From contig JBEBJQ010000010.1 in NCBI GenBank assembly GCA_040079795.1, positions 13,767 to 77,766 on the forward strand: DNA of 64,000 nucleotides, written 5' to 3'. Numbering within the stretch: position 1 is the first letter of the stretch; every line of letters starts with the position of its first letter. The stretch comes from SXIZ01 sp040079795. GTDB lineage: Bacteria; Pseudomonadota; Gammaproteobacteria; Methylococcales; Methylomonadaceae. The position numbers and the translations under genes were made by a program. The notes beneath the pieces are model-generated. The model worked only from the letters and a program-made list of their open reading frames with translations, searched no databases and had not been told where the DNA came from. Below are positions 53,580-62,367 of this stretch, one piece after another.

Positions 53580-54705
53580 CAAGTGTTTGTAAAAACGCTA
53601 CGAGAGCATCCACTTCGTCATCGCTCAACCCTAAATTTCCCAATTCAGCATGATTAACATGCTCTGATATTTCAGGCACCGGCCAACAATAATTTTCATC
53701 AGCTTGGGTTTCATCCGTAAAGCTATCCTGGCAAGCGGGCTTAACATCCCGGGTATTATAAAAATCAACCACACCACGTAAGCTTGTGAAATAGCCATTA
53801 TGAAAGTATGGCGCACTGCGGCTAAGATTCCGTAACGTCGGCACCTTGAATTTACCATTTTGATCATCTGCACCCAACGCTCCCCCTAAGCCTTTGTCAA
53901 CGAAGTCCCAACCAGCCGGATTGAATTCAGGGTCGTTGTCGTAAAACCGATTGGCTGGATTTCTGGGGACACCAAGGTTATCGTAGGTAAAGTCCGTAAA
54001 TAAGGGCGGCGTTCCATCCGCTGCAGTGCGACTGGTATGGCAGGCCGCACAATTACCCTTATCTGGTGCTTCGAAAATTTGCAAACCTTGCATTTCAAGA
54101 GGGCTCAGCTCGGCGTTACCTGCAAGATAGGCATCGTATTTGGAGGAAAAAGTGCTGAATTCCTGGGTACGCTCGAATGCTGCAATCGCATCGACCATGC
54201 GGTTATAGGCTTTATCGACACTGAAAAACGTATCCCAACCATAAACAAGATAAAACAGGTATTTATATTGAGTCCGTTTGAGTTTTTTAACCACGGCTGC
54301 TTTGTCAGGATTGGCCATCTCCAATGGATTAAGAAATGGCCCCTTAGCCTGTTCTTCCAGAGACTCTGCCCGCCCATCTAAAAATTGTCCGCCTACATAG
54401 CCGCCAATAGCTTCATCATAGTGGAAAACTGGACTGAACTTGGCATACAGTGCTGTTGGGGCGTTACGGTTACCAAAACGTCCTGCAATAACGCCTTCTG
54501 AAGTAGGGCTGCCCTGATCCGGTTCGGTAAAAGCAAAGCTAGGATCGTGGCAACTGCCGCAGGACTGACCTGCCGGGGTGGAAAGATTGGTATCAAAAAA
54601 TATCAATTTCCCAAGATATTCCTTAAGTGAATCACTTCTGGCTGGCGCACTGAAAGTAAAAGTCAGCAGCGTAACTACTAGAATAAGTCTGAGTTTTTTG
54701 TACAT
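53563..54705 (-). CDS. Di-heme cytochrome c peroxidase (CcpA/MauG family)
   Basis: This 380-residue protein has a signal peptide (ending TFSAPARS) and two c-heme sites: CGSCHDPSF (Cys49, Cys52, His53) and CAACHTSRT (near residue 219). It also has the family's NAPTALYAKFSPVFHYDE and a conserved FKVPTLRNLSRSAPYFHNG. It reduces peroxide in the periplasm, or acts in a MauG-like manner on proteins. It faces the RND gene convergently. Confidence 0.92.
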   Translation of the reverse strand: MYKKLRLILVVTLLTFTFSAPARSDSLKEYLGKLIFFDTNLSTPAGQSCGSCHDPSFAFTEPDQGSPTSEGVIAGRFGNRNAPTALYAKFSPVFHYDEAIGGYVGGQFLDGRAESLEEQAKGPFLNPLEMANPDKAAVVKKLKRTQYKYLFYLVYGWDTFFSVDKAYNRMVDAIAAFERTQEFSTFSSKYDAYLAGNAELSPLEMQGLQIFEAPDKGNCAACHTSRTAADGTPPLFTDFTYDNLGVPRNPANRFYDNDPEFNPAGWDFVDKGLGGALGADDQNGKFKVPTLRNLSRSAPYFHNGYFTSLRGVVDFYNTRDVKPACQDSFTDETQADENYCWPVPEISEHVNHAELGNLGLSDDEVDALVAFLQTLEDGYQ

Positions 54706-55232
54706 GGTTAGCTCCAGAATCGGGAGGAAAAAAGTCAGTCATTAACAATCCATTGTGCTTTCGGATGGTCGATAGACAATTCATCATGGCTTTGAAGGGA
54801 CAGCAGTGGACAGCTGCCATCAAACAATCTGCACAGAGTAAGGGGATAGATTACTTTGCGCAGCGTTATCTTAGCTTATCTGTTCAAATTGGCATATCCG
54901 CCAAAAGTAGGTATTTTAGGCGTTAGTGTCTATTCTATCTGTTCTGAGCAAGAGGAAAACTAACGGGAAAGCTTTGTGGCTTATAGGCGCTTGCACACGT
55001 GGAAGGAGAACCTTGATTAAGAACGTGATTTTTAGCTTGACCCTTAAAATGTCATTAAGGTAAATGCTAGCCTGTTTAAATTTAAGCAGGTTTTAAAATC
55101 GTGAGAAGGAGGAGCCTAAAGCCCGCACATCCTTTGCAAAGCTAAGGACGAGCGGGGTTTAGGAACTCATTTTTAAAGCGAAGCACTAAGAATTTTTTTA
55201 CCGAAGCAAAATTTTCGATAGCAAGTTCAGGG
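54706..55232. other. Intergenic region with hairpins
   Basis: These 527 bp lie upstream of the peroxidase and downstream of the TPR lipoprotein. An imperfect 12-bp stem CCTAAAGCCCGC (55115-55126) / GCGGGGTTTAGG (55152-55163) may end the lipoprotein transcript. A near-palindrome CCTGTTTAAATTTAAGCAGG lies close by. I see no gene. Confidence 0.45.
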
Positions 55233-57614
55233 TTACTTAAGTTCTTGCAGTTTGGCTTTTGCTTTATCAATCCAAACGGCTTGCGCATTTTTTGACAGCG
55301 CTTTTTGCAAGGCTTTCTTGGCTTCTTCGTTACGGCCTTTAGCGGCATAGGCCATACCTAAATGGTAGTTAAATTCAGCGAATTCTGGTTGTAACTGCAC
55401 CACTTTTTCCAAAGAGCTGACCGCATCATCCAGTTGGCCGTTTAAATAACTTAACCATCCATAGGTATCCAAGAAAGTCGGTTCCTTAGCGTCCTTAAAG
55501 GCTTTAATAAGCTCGAACGCCTCGCTTAGCCGTTTTGGATCACTGCTTGTTTCAGCCGTAAGCGCGGCAAAATTATTTAAGTTGAGTTTATTGTCAGGGT
55601 TAATTTTTAATAGTTGATCATATAACGCAATCGCCTCTTCCGGTTTAGCCATTTTTTGATAGAGCTTGGTCATGCTTTGCATTAAATTAATATTTTGTGG
55701 CAAGACTGCAAGGCCTTGCTGATAAATTTTTAAGGCTTGATCAAGCTTATTTTGGGCGATATAGGCGGCAGCCAAATTTCGATAGCCGATTTCTTCCTTT
55801 TTAAACAGGTCAATAATCTTTGTATAAATTTGCTCGGCATTTGCAAAGTTTTTTTGGTTTAGATAGACAAAGCCTTTTAAGTTTAACAAATTAATGTCAT
55901 TAGATTGTACGGCCAGGGTTTTATCCAGCAGCGCTATGGCTTTATTCGCCTCACCCATCGCTAAATAGGTGTTGGTTAGGCCTGATAAAATATCCAGCCC
56001 TAAAGGTTTTAATTTTAACGCTTCATGGTAGGCGTCAATTGCAGCAGGGAATTTTTTCTGTGCGCTGTAGAGTTGTGCTAATTTGAAAGGGGATAATCCC
56101 GAGTTATTCACTTTAGCGATGGCTTTAGCCGTTTCTTCGGCTTTTTCCCATTCCCCTTTGCGCGCATATAAATCGACTAAAATGGATAAGACTTCATCAT
56201 TTTGCTGTTTTGATTGACCCATATCTTCAAGTAAAGAAATAGCCCCTGTTTCATCTTTTTTCATGGCCAGGATGCGCGCCAAATCCTTGCGTACATCAAG
56301 ATTGGCCGGGTTAATGCTCAGGCTATTTTTGAGGGATTCTTGCGCCAGATCCAGATAACCACTTTTTAAATGTGTTTTAGCAGCTAGAATATTGGCTTTT
56401 TCAGATTGGGGGTGGTCACGTAATACCGTCCGCAAATCCCCGATCGCAGCTTCATATTTACCCTTATCGAGAGAAAAAGTAGAACGCATCATTAATGCAT
56501 CAGCGTTGTGCGCGTCGATTTTAATAACTTCTTCAACAATTTGTTCAGCTTTTGTTTTATCGCCTTGTTGCAGCATCAACTGGGCTAAAAAGTTTTTAGC
56601 TTTTAAGCTGCTCGCGCCTTCCCCATCTTGCGACGCAATTTGATTTAACAGTGGGATGGCTTGCGCGTTTTTTTGTTTATGCAGGTAGTAACTAACCAGT
56701 GCAAAATGAAATTCGTAGTTGTTCGGGTTGGCTTTGATGTAGTCAAGTAAGGTTTGTTCGGCTTTAGGCTCGTTTTTCTGATTTAAGAAAAATTCTACTA
56801 ATTTTAACTTAGGCTCGGTTTCTGCCGGTTTATTGGTAATCAGTTTATTTAGCACTTGTTCTGCTAAACCGACTTGCTGGGTGCCGACGTAATACTTCGC
56901 CATGCTGTAATACAAAGAATTTTGCTCTGGGAATCGCTTGAGCAAATCCGCCACCATACTGTCCGCAACAGGTCTTTTGCCCACAGAGACTAGCGCCTGC
57001 ATTTTTATTAAGGCCAGATTTAATTCCTCGGGGTGTACCGCTAATGCCGCATCAATCAGCTTGAGTATTTCGTCATGTTGTTTGGACTCTGACAGTAACT
57101 TTACCAGTAAATACGTGGCTTCTATGTCGCCCGGACTCAGGGATAATATTTTGCCCGCAATGGCTTGCGCAGACGGTTTATCGTCCTTTTTCAACAGCAC
57201 TAACGCTTTTAGCATCAGTGCATCTTTATCGTCAGGGTTTTTTGCCAGACCTAAAGATACTTTCTCCAGCGCTTTATCCTGCTCGCCGCCCGCCAGAAAT
57301 ATCTTACCCAGCAGAATTTGTGCTTCAATAAAATCCGGTTTTTCTACAACAACCTTGGACAAGATATCAAACATTTTGCGCCAATCTTTTTCTTTTTCGG
57401 CGAGCTGCGCCATTAAATATAGCGCATCGGTGTTTTTGGGGTTTATTTGTAAAACATTTTTTATTTCAACCCGGGTTTTATCGTAATTTTGCTCTTTAAA
57501 AGAAGCTTGGGCTTTTTGTAAGTAGTGCTGTTCTTTTTCTGCGGAACTGCCACAGCCGCCTAAAGTCAGTATTGCCAAAAATAATCCATAATAGGGAATT
57601 CTGCTGTGAGTCAT
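55233..57614 (-). CDS. Large TPR-repeat lipoprotein (PrsT-like)
   Basis: This 793-residue protein has a lipoprotein signal with lipobox LGGCGS (Cys near residue 21), so it should be anchored to the membrane. The rest is made of about twenty 34-residue TPR repeats. Its length and lipobox resemble the PEP-CTERM system TPR protein PrsT, but none of the exosortase or PEP-CTERM genes are nearby, so this is only a resemblance. It is the only gene of its transcript, and the function is unknown. Confidence 0.78.
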   Translation of the reverse strand: MTHSRIPYYGLFLAILTLGGCGSSAEKEQHYLQKAQASFKEQNYDKTRVEIKNVLQINPKNTDALYLMAQLAEKEKDWRKMFDILSKVVVEKPDFIEAQILLGKIFLAGGEQDKALEKVSLGLAKNPDDKDALMLKALVLLKKDDKPSAQAIAGKILSLSPGDIEATYLLVKLLSESKQHDEILKLIDAALAVHPEELNLALIKMQALVSVGKRPVADSMVADLLKRFPEQNSLYYSMAKYYVGTQQVGLAEQVLNKLITNKPAETEPKLKLVEFFLNQKNEPKAEQTLLDYIKANPNNYEFHFALVSYYLHKQKNAQAIPLLNQIASQDGEGASSLKAKNFLAQLMLQQGDKTKAEQIVEEVIKIDAHNADALMMRSTFSLDKGKYEAAIGDLRTVLRDHPQSEKANILAAKTHLKSGYLDLAQESLKNSLSINPANLDVRKDLARILAMKKDETGAISLLEDMGQSKQQNDEVLSILVDLYARKGEWEKAEETAKAIAKVNNSGLSPFKLAQLYSAQKKFPAAIDAYHEALKLKPLGLDILSGLTNTYLAMGEANKAIALLDKTLAVQSNDINLLNLKGFVYLNQKNFANAEQIYTKIIDLFKKEEIGYRNLAAAYIAQNKLDQALKIYQQGLAVLPQNINLMQSMTKLYQKMAKPEEAIALYDQLLKINPDNKLNLNNFAALTAETSSDPKRLSEAFELIKAFKDAKEPTFLDTYGWLSYLNGQLDDAVSSLEKVVQLQPEFAEFNYHLGMAYAAKGRNEEAKKALQKALSKNAQAVWIDKAKAKLQELK

Positions 57615-57706
57615 AAATAATCCGTTCTAAACAATAAAATTAGGTTAATTATCTGTTATAAAAACTTAAAAATTGCCAATTGTAAGCTATTGTGGCATTG
57701 CGCGCA

Positions 57707-58576
57707 TCACTCGATATTTTGGACTAACTCACGCATTTGTTCGACGATCACTTTTAATTCGATCGCTACTTGGGTCATTTCTTTGTCGACTGATTTTGAG
57801 CCTAAGGTATTTGCTTCACGGTTGAGTTCCTGCATTAAAAAGTCCAGGCGTCTGCCCACTGGCTCGGACTGCTGCAATACCCGTAGCACTTCAGTGATAT
57901 GTGACTGCAAGCGCTCCAGTTCTTCATTAACGTCTAATTTTTGGGCAAGTAGTACTAACTCCTGTTCCAAGCGGTCAAGATTGGGATTCGCTACAGCTTC
58001 ATTAATTTTATCAACCAGGCGGGTGCGGGTGTAGGCTAATACTTCCGGTATTCTGGTCGTAGCAATTTTGACAAATTCCTGCATTTTTTGGCATTTTTCG
58101 GTTAACGATTGTGCCGTTTGCATTCCTTCCCGCTCGCGTGTTTCAAGCATTTGTTGCAGGGTTTTGGCCATTAAATCTAAAACACTTTGGCGTATCTGTT
58201 CCTTGTCTATTTCCTGCTCTTGCGAAATACCGGGGAACGCGAGCACATCCAGTGCTGAAAAGCTCCGGCTGCTGCGCATATGTTGCTCTATATCGGCGGT
58301 TGCTTGCAGTAAGGTTTTTAATGCTTCAAAATTGATGTTAAAGCCGCTTACTTTATACAGCACCGATTTTTTATAATTAAACGTACATTCAACCTTGCCG
58401 CGTTTAATTTTTTCGGTCACCAAGTGTCTTAATGCCGCTTCGGTAAAGCGTAATTGTTCCGGTAACTTGAAACTCAAGTCATGGTAACGGTGATTTACAG
58501 AACGTAATTCACAGGTTATGGTCAAATTACCTATTTTGGTATCATTACTCGCAAAAGCAGTCATACTTCTAATCAT
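57707..58576 (-). CDS. yicC: YicC-family endoribonuclease
   Basis: This 289-residue protein has the YicC N-terminal signature (MIRSMTAFASNDTKIG, then RSVNHRYHDLSFKLPEQL) and the C-terminal MQELNREANTLGSKS. YicC proteins are RNA-cleaving enzymes that act in the cytoplasm. It is divergent from the kinase gene with 42 bp between. Confidence 0.95.
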   Translation of the reverse strand: MIRSMTAFASNDTKIGNLTITCELRSVNHRYHDLSFKLPEQLRFTEAALRHLVTEKIKRGKVECTFNYKKSVLYKVSGFNINFEALKTLLQATADIEQHMRSSRSFSALDVLAFPGISQEQEIDKEQIRQSVLDLMAKTLQQMLETREREGMQTAQSLTEKCQKMQEFVKIATTRIPEVLAYTRTRLVDKINEAVANPNLDRLEQELVLLAQKLDVNEELERLQSHITEVLRVLQQSEPVGRRLDFLMQELNREANTLGSKSVDKEMTQVAIELKVIVEQMRELVQNIE

Positions 58577-58618
58577 TTTTCACCTATATCGTTAACTCAG
58601 CGTGATCATTCTACGGTA

Positions 58619-59515
58619 ATGACAGAATACTACGACCCGGACACCTACCCGCAAGAATGGAATTACCTTGAACCCGGTACCATTATTGACCAGTATATTA
58701 TAGAGCGGCGCTTAGCACACGGTGGATTTAGTTCCGTGTATTTGGCACGGCAGCTATCCGATCAAGTTCAGGTTGCCATTAAAGAGTATTTGCCAAGAAA
58801 ACTAGCCCATCGAACCTGGAATAATGTGGTCATCCCACATGATGAGACGGCTGGTGTGCTATTTAAACGCGGGCGGGAATTATTTTTTAAAGAAGCTAAA
58901 GTGCTGGTTAATTTAAAGCATGCCAACATTGTTGAAGCCATCAATTTTTTCGAGGCCAATTCAACCGCGTATATGGTAATGACTTACGATTACGGCATCT
59001 GCCTGGATAAGCTGATTAAAAACCCGGCAGTTGAAGTAAACGAAGCTTTTATGCTGACTGTTTTTAAACAATTGCTCAGGGGAGTTGCCGCTATTCATAA
59101 CTATAACTTGATCCATCTGGATATTAAACCGGCGAATATCTTAATTCGTCCCGATAATAATCCTTTGCTACTCGATTTTGGTGCCATCCAACAATTTCCC
59201 GTGTTGCCTGCACTTCAGCAGGCGAGAATTTGTTCGCAAGGCTTTTCACCCGTTGAGCAATACCACAACCGGGGTGAGATGGGGCCGTGGACCGATGTTT
59301 ATTCAATCGGCGCGAGTATGCGCACCTGTCTGGACGGTAAAATTCCCCCCGCAGCGCTCGAGCGTGAAAAGCAGGATGTTTTAAAAAGCGCCGTTAAAGT
59401 CTATAAACAACGTTACCCGGATGCTTTGTTGCAAGCGATTGATTGGGCAATGCAAGTGCGGCCGAAAGATCGCCCGCAGTCTATCGCAGAACTACAAGGG
59501 CTTTTGGAATATTAG
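58619..59515 (+). CDS. Soluble serine/threonine protein kinase
   Basis: This 298-residue protein is a compact Hanks-type kinase. Visible are the glycine loop LAHGGFSSVYLA, the catalytic Lys55 (VAIKEY), HLDIKPANILI (HRD replaced by HLD) and LLDFGAIQQF. There is no C-terminal sensor or membrane segment. It is divergent from yicC and stands alone, and no phosphatase partner is near. Confidence 0.9.
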   Translation: MTEYYDPDTYPQEWNYLEPGTIIDQYIIERRLAHGGFSSVYLARQLSDQVQVAIKEYLPRKLAHRTWNNVVIPHDETAGVLFKRGRELFFKEAKVLVNLKHANIVEAINFFEANSTAYMVMTYDYGICLDKLIKNPAVEVNEAFMLTVFKQLLRGVAAIHNYNLIHLDIKPANILIRPDNNPLLLDFGAIQQFPVLPALQQARICSQGFSPVEQYHNRGEMGPWTDVYSIGASMRTCLDGKIPPAALEREKQDVLKSAVKVYKQRYPDALLQAIDWAMQVRPKDRPQSIAELQGLLEY

Positions 59516-59625
59516 TCCTGAAAAAATTATAGGTGAGTTTGCCACCTTTTTTCCTCAGCTTCTTCCCAGATTTCTGTCGCCACGGTTATGATTTTAACGC
59601 TGCTGTATCAATCTAACGTTGGCTT

Positions 59626-60769
59626 TTAAACCCTTATCGCTAAAAACATCAACCTCGCAAAAGGTATCACCATTGCCTTCATGGCATTAACCCTCTTTTC
59701 TAACCTAACTGACTTTTGCTGTTTAGGCTTGTGCCGCCGTACTTTTTGAGCTATTACAATATTGCGCTTGGTATTCATATGCCAAACCCAAGTGCCTTTT
59801 TGCAGGTCACAATCATCGGGAGCAGTAATCTCCTTGCTACCACTAACACCTTGTACCGCACCAACCAAAAGAATATCGGCTGTTTGTCCTATATGTTTTG
59901 TGCTTGGGGTAATTGCGCCGCTCACCATGATAATATCACCTTGTTGCGCGGGTTGGGTTAAGTAATGGGTATAGCTTGAACCATTGACAGAAATGCCACC
60001 CGTAAACTGGGCTGTTGTCTCTAGGGTAGTAAATGGGCTGTTTTCCAAATTAACGACTGAAGCCTTCAGCTCAGTCAAGGCAGGATTAACAATCCCGCGC
60101 ACTAAGCGAACCTTGTTACGGGCAGTTCTTCCAGTATGGCGGACACTGCCGTCCGAAAGGCTTACATACCAAGCATTATTTAAGGTAGATAAAGGATACC
60201 GGGACGATGACCAAAAGTCTGCGGCAGGCGCATTAGCAAAAATACCGGTGTTAATGGCGGGATCAATCGACTGGTACTCTACTAGGGTAGCCAGTTCATT
60301 AGCGTTGGGTAAGCGCCAGTCGCGTTTATTGCCAAGATTGCTGGTGATTGCTGGTGATTGCCTTAGCTTGTTCCCAAGTGTAATCTATAGCTTCGCCACC
60401 ACAGGTACTCCCCGTCCAAGTTTGCCCAACCACGCAGCGTTGCCGGGTGAGTCCGGATTTTTTATGGACGATGGTCGCATCACCTTGATCTGTAAACGCC
60501 GATGCTGGCGTATACCCATCAAGTAAAGGATCAATAACCTACCCACCGCGTACCATCCGCACGGCGTCAGCTATTATCATCTTCCGGTTATCGGTATATC
60601 CTAAACTAAACCAGATATGCCAAGCACCATCGTTTTTGCTTGGAGATGAAGACCAAAAATCACGCAGTGGCGCATTTGGAAAATAAGTGCTGTTAATACC
60701 CGGGGCGTAATTATCCTGTTCAACCAAAGTTTGCAATTCAGCAATGTCGCACGCTACCCTCATTTTCAT
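59626..60769 (-). pseudogene. Decayed DUF1566-repeat exported protein gene
   Basis: Read on the minus strand, the gene keeps two DUF1566 units: IAELQTLVEQDNYAPGIN with LRDFWSSSPSKNDGAWHI, and then KRDWRLPNANELATLVEY with AADFWSSSRYP. A TAG at 60539-60541 (probably from CAG) stops the first after VRGG. A 10-bp tandem duplication (60341-60350, repeated at 60351-60360) shifts the frame before the second. The last part, VRGIVNPALTELKASVVNLE, carries a beta domain. All these segments join in one frame once the lesions are reversed. Confidence 0.75.
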
Positions 60770-61385
60770 CAGCTACCCAGACGCTACCATCCGTTGCTGG
60801 AGCAACGTTAAAACTACAATTACACTGCCCCAGTAAGCTACCCTCATATTTAAATTGCGTAATGAGAGAACCATCAGCATTGAAATGTTGTAGCCGACGA
60901 TTTCCACCATCTGCTACCCATATACTGCCATCCGTTGCCGTCGCTATATCGGTTATTCCATAAAACTGACCTAAATTTGAACCCTCACTCCCCATCTGAA
61001 AAATAAAGGTACCACCAGCTTTTACATGTTGAAGACGATAACTGTAAAAAGAGTTTCCCAAATTCACATTTCCAAAATTGGAAGGACTGATCTTTTTACC
61101 ATCTGCAATCCACAAGCTCCCATCTTCAGCCAAAGCAATTTTGGTTGGTGCATCGAATTGCCCAGCACCTTTACCCAAACTTCCGAACTGCTTAATAATA
61201 CTGCCATCCGCCTTGCGGTGCTGAATCCGATTATTTATCACATCAGTCGCCCATACCGAACCGTCCGGTGCGATAGCCATATCACCTGCCGAAAAAACAT
61301 TAAATAGTTCGGCATGTGCCACCTCTTGAAAACCGCTTAGCAACAACCACAAGACACCTAATTTTACCCAGTTTGCTTTAATCAT
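60738..61385 (-). pseudogene. NHL-repeat protein, truncated by fusion to DUF1566 sequence
   Basis: This 215-residue frame has a signal peptide (ending VAHA) and NHL beta-propeller repeats with the motif ATDGSIWVADGGNRRLQHFNA, IAPDGSVWATDVINNRIQH and similar. It stops soon after VWVADENEGSV, where the sequence joins out of frame to the DUF1566 gene. The propeller lacks several blades, so a deletion probably fused two genes. Confidence 0.7.
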
Positions 61386-62130
61386 CTTATCGCCTATTTA
61401 TTAAAATTTATGGTAGTAGATGGCCATAAGCATAGGAAGATTCGTTTTAGACGCTTGAGCTCGTCAAAAAAATGCCAAATATGCTCTCTAAAGAGCACCC
61501 TCAACTTAAACACAGCACTTACCATGCCAAGCTTTGCCATCAGTTCAGCCGGAGTTTCCCGAAATGCTCCATTATAAATTTTGCTAAACATTTCAAGTCA
61601 GCTCCTGTCCTGTTATTGGTCATTTGTGTACAGGATTGTATGTGCGTTCCGCACAAAACTGGGGTCTACAGCCACAAGAGCTAAAGCGGCGGGAACTGGG
61701 GCTGGAAAGTGTTGAGTACAATGACAACTGTCAAACTGAAAAATGTCTGGATCAGATCGCTGTGTCAATTTTTTTGGTAGGGGCAAGAGGTTCTTATAAA
61801 CCCGGGGCAACGGCTGTCGATTTTGTTATTGAGCCAGAATGTTTCCAATTCCTTTATGCTTTTCATATCAAACCAGTGACCCTGCCTATGAGTTTGATAT
61901 AGGCTGTCCAAACTTAATCGACCAAGTTAGGTCGCTCAGATAATAAAGCCTGAGCCATTTAAACTTAGACGCTAATACTGGGTTTTGTGTAAGTATGGTG
62001 ATGAAAACTTCTGACCTTGTTCAGGAAACAGCGACATTTATTTTACGAATATCTGCAAGGCTATTCAGTTCCCTATATACAATGGACTGGCTTAATAATT
62101 AAGTGAGTACGTGCAACTGTTTTTAAAAGT
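61386..62130. other. Intergenic region without recognisable genes
   Basis: About 745 bp with only short chance-like open frames on both strands. One 92-codon plus frame (61624-61902) starts at a GTG without a ribosome site and resembles nothing I know. It ends before a MITE-like repeat. Confidence 0.5.
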
Positions 62131-62227
62131 CGTCATTCCGGCAGGGATTGCCGGAATCCAGGCTACAGGGATGTCCCGGAGCTTGCCATCCTTGGCACTG
62201 GATACCCGCTTCCCGGCGGGTATGACG
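62131..62227. repeat. MITE/REP-like element with CGTCATTCC termini
   Basis: The 97-bp element starts CGTCATTCCGGC and ends GCGGGTATGACG. Its two halves each form hairpins: CATTCCGGCAGGGATTGCCGGAATCC, shown here in parts as ATTCCGGCA / TGCCGGAAT, and ATACCCGC / GCGGGTAT. The pattern matches dispersed palindromic repeats common in gammaproteobacterial methanotrophs and nitrifiers. Confidence 0.7.
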
Positions 62228-62367
62228 CACTATAACTCTCTAATTCAGGTTTTAAATTAGTTATGCATTTTTACTTAACAATAGATTGTAAGTCAAAATC
62301 ATTGTGTCGTTGATACGAGGATGGACATTGATAGTGATTAACTTTAACAAAGAGCCTAAAAGCCAAA

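Noticed and set aside
55233..57614. PEP-CTERM/exosortase system
   Set aside because: The TPR lipoprotein resembles PrsT, but no exosortase, PEP-CTERM target or partner regulator gene is near.
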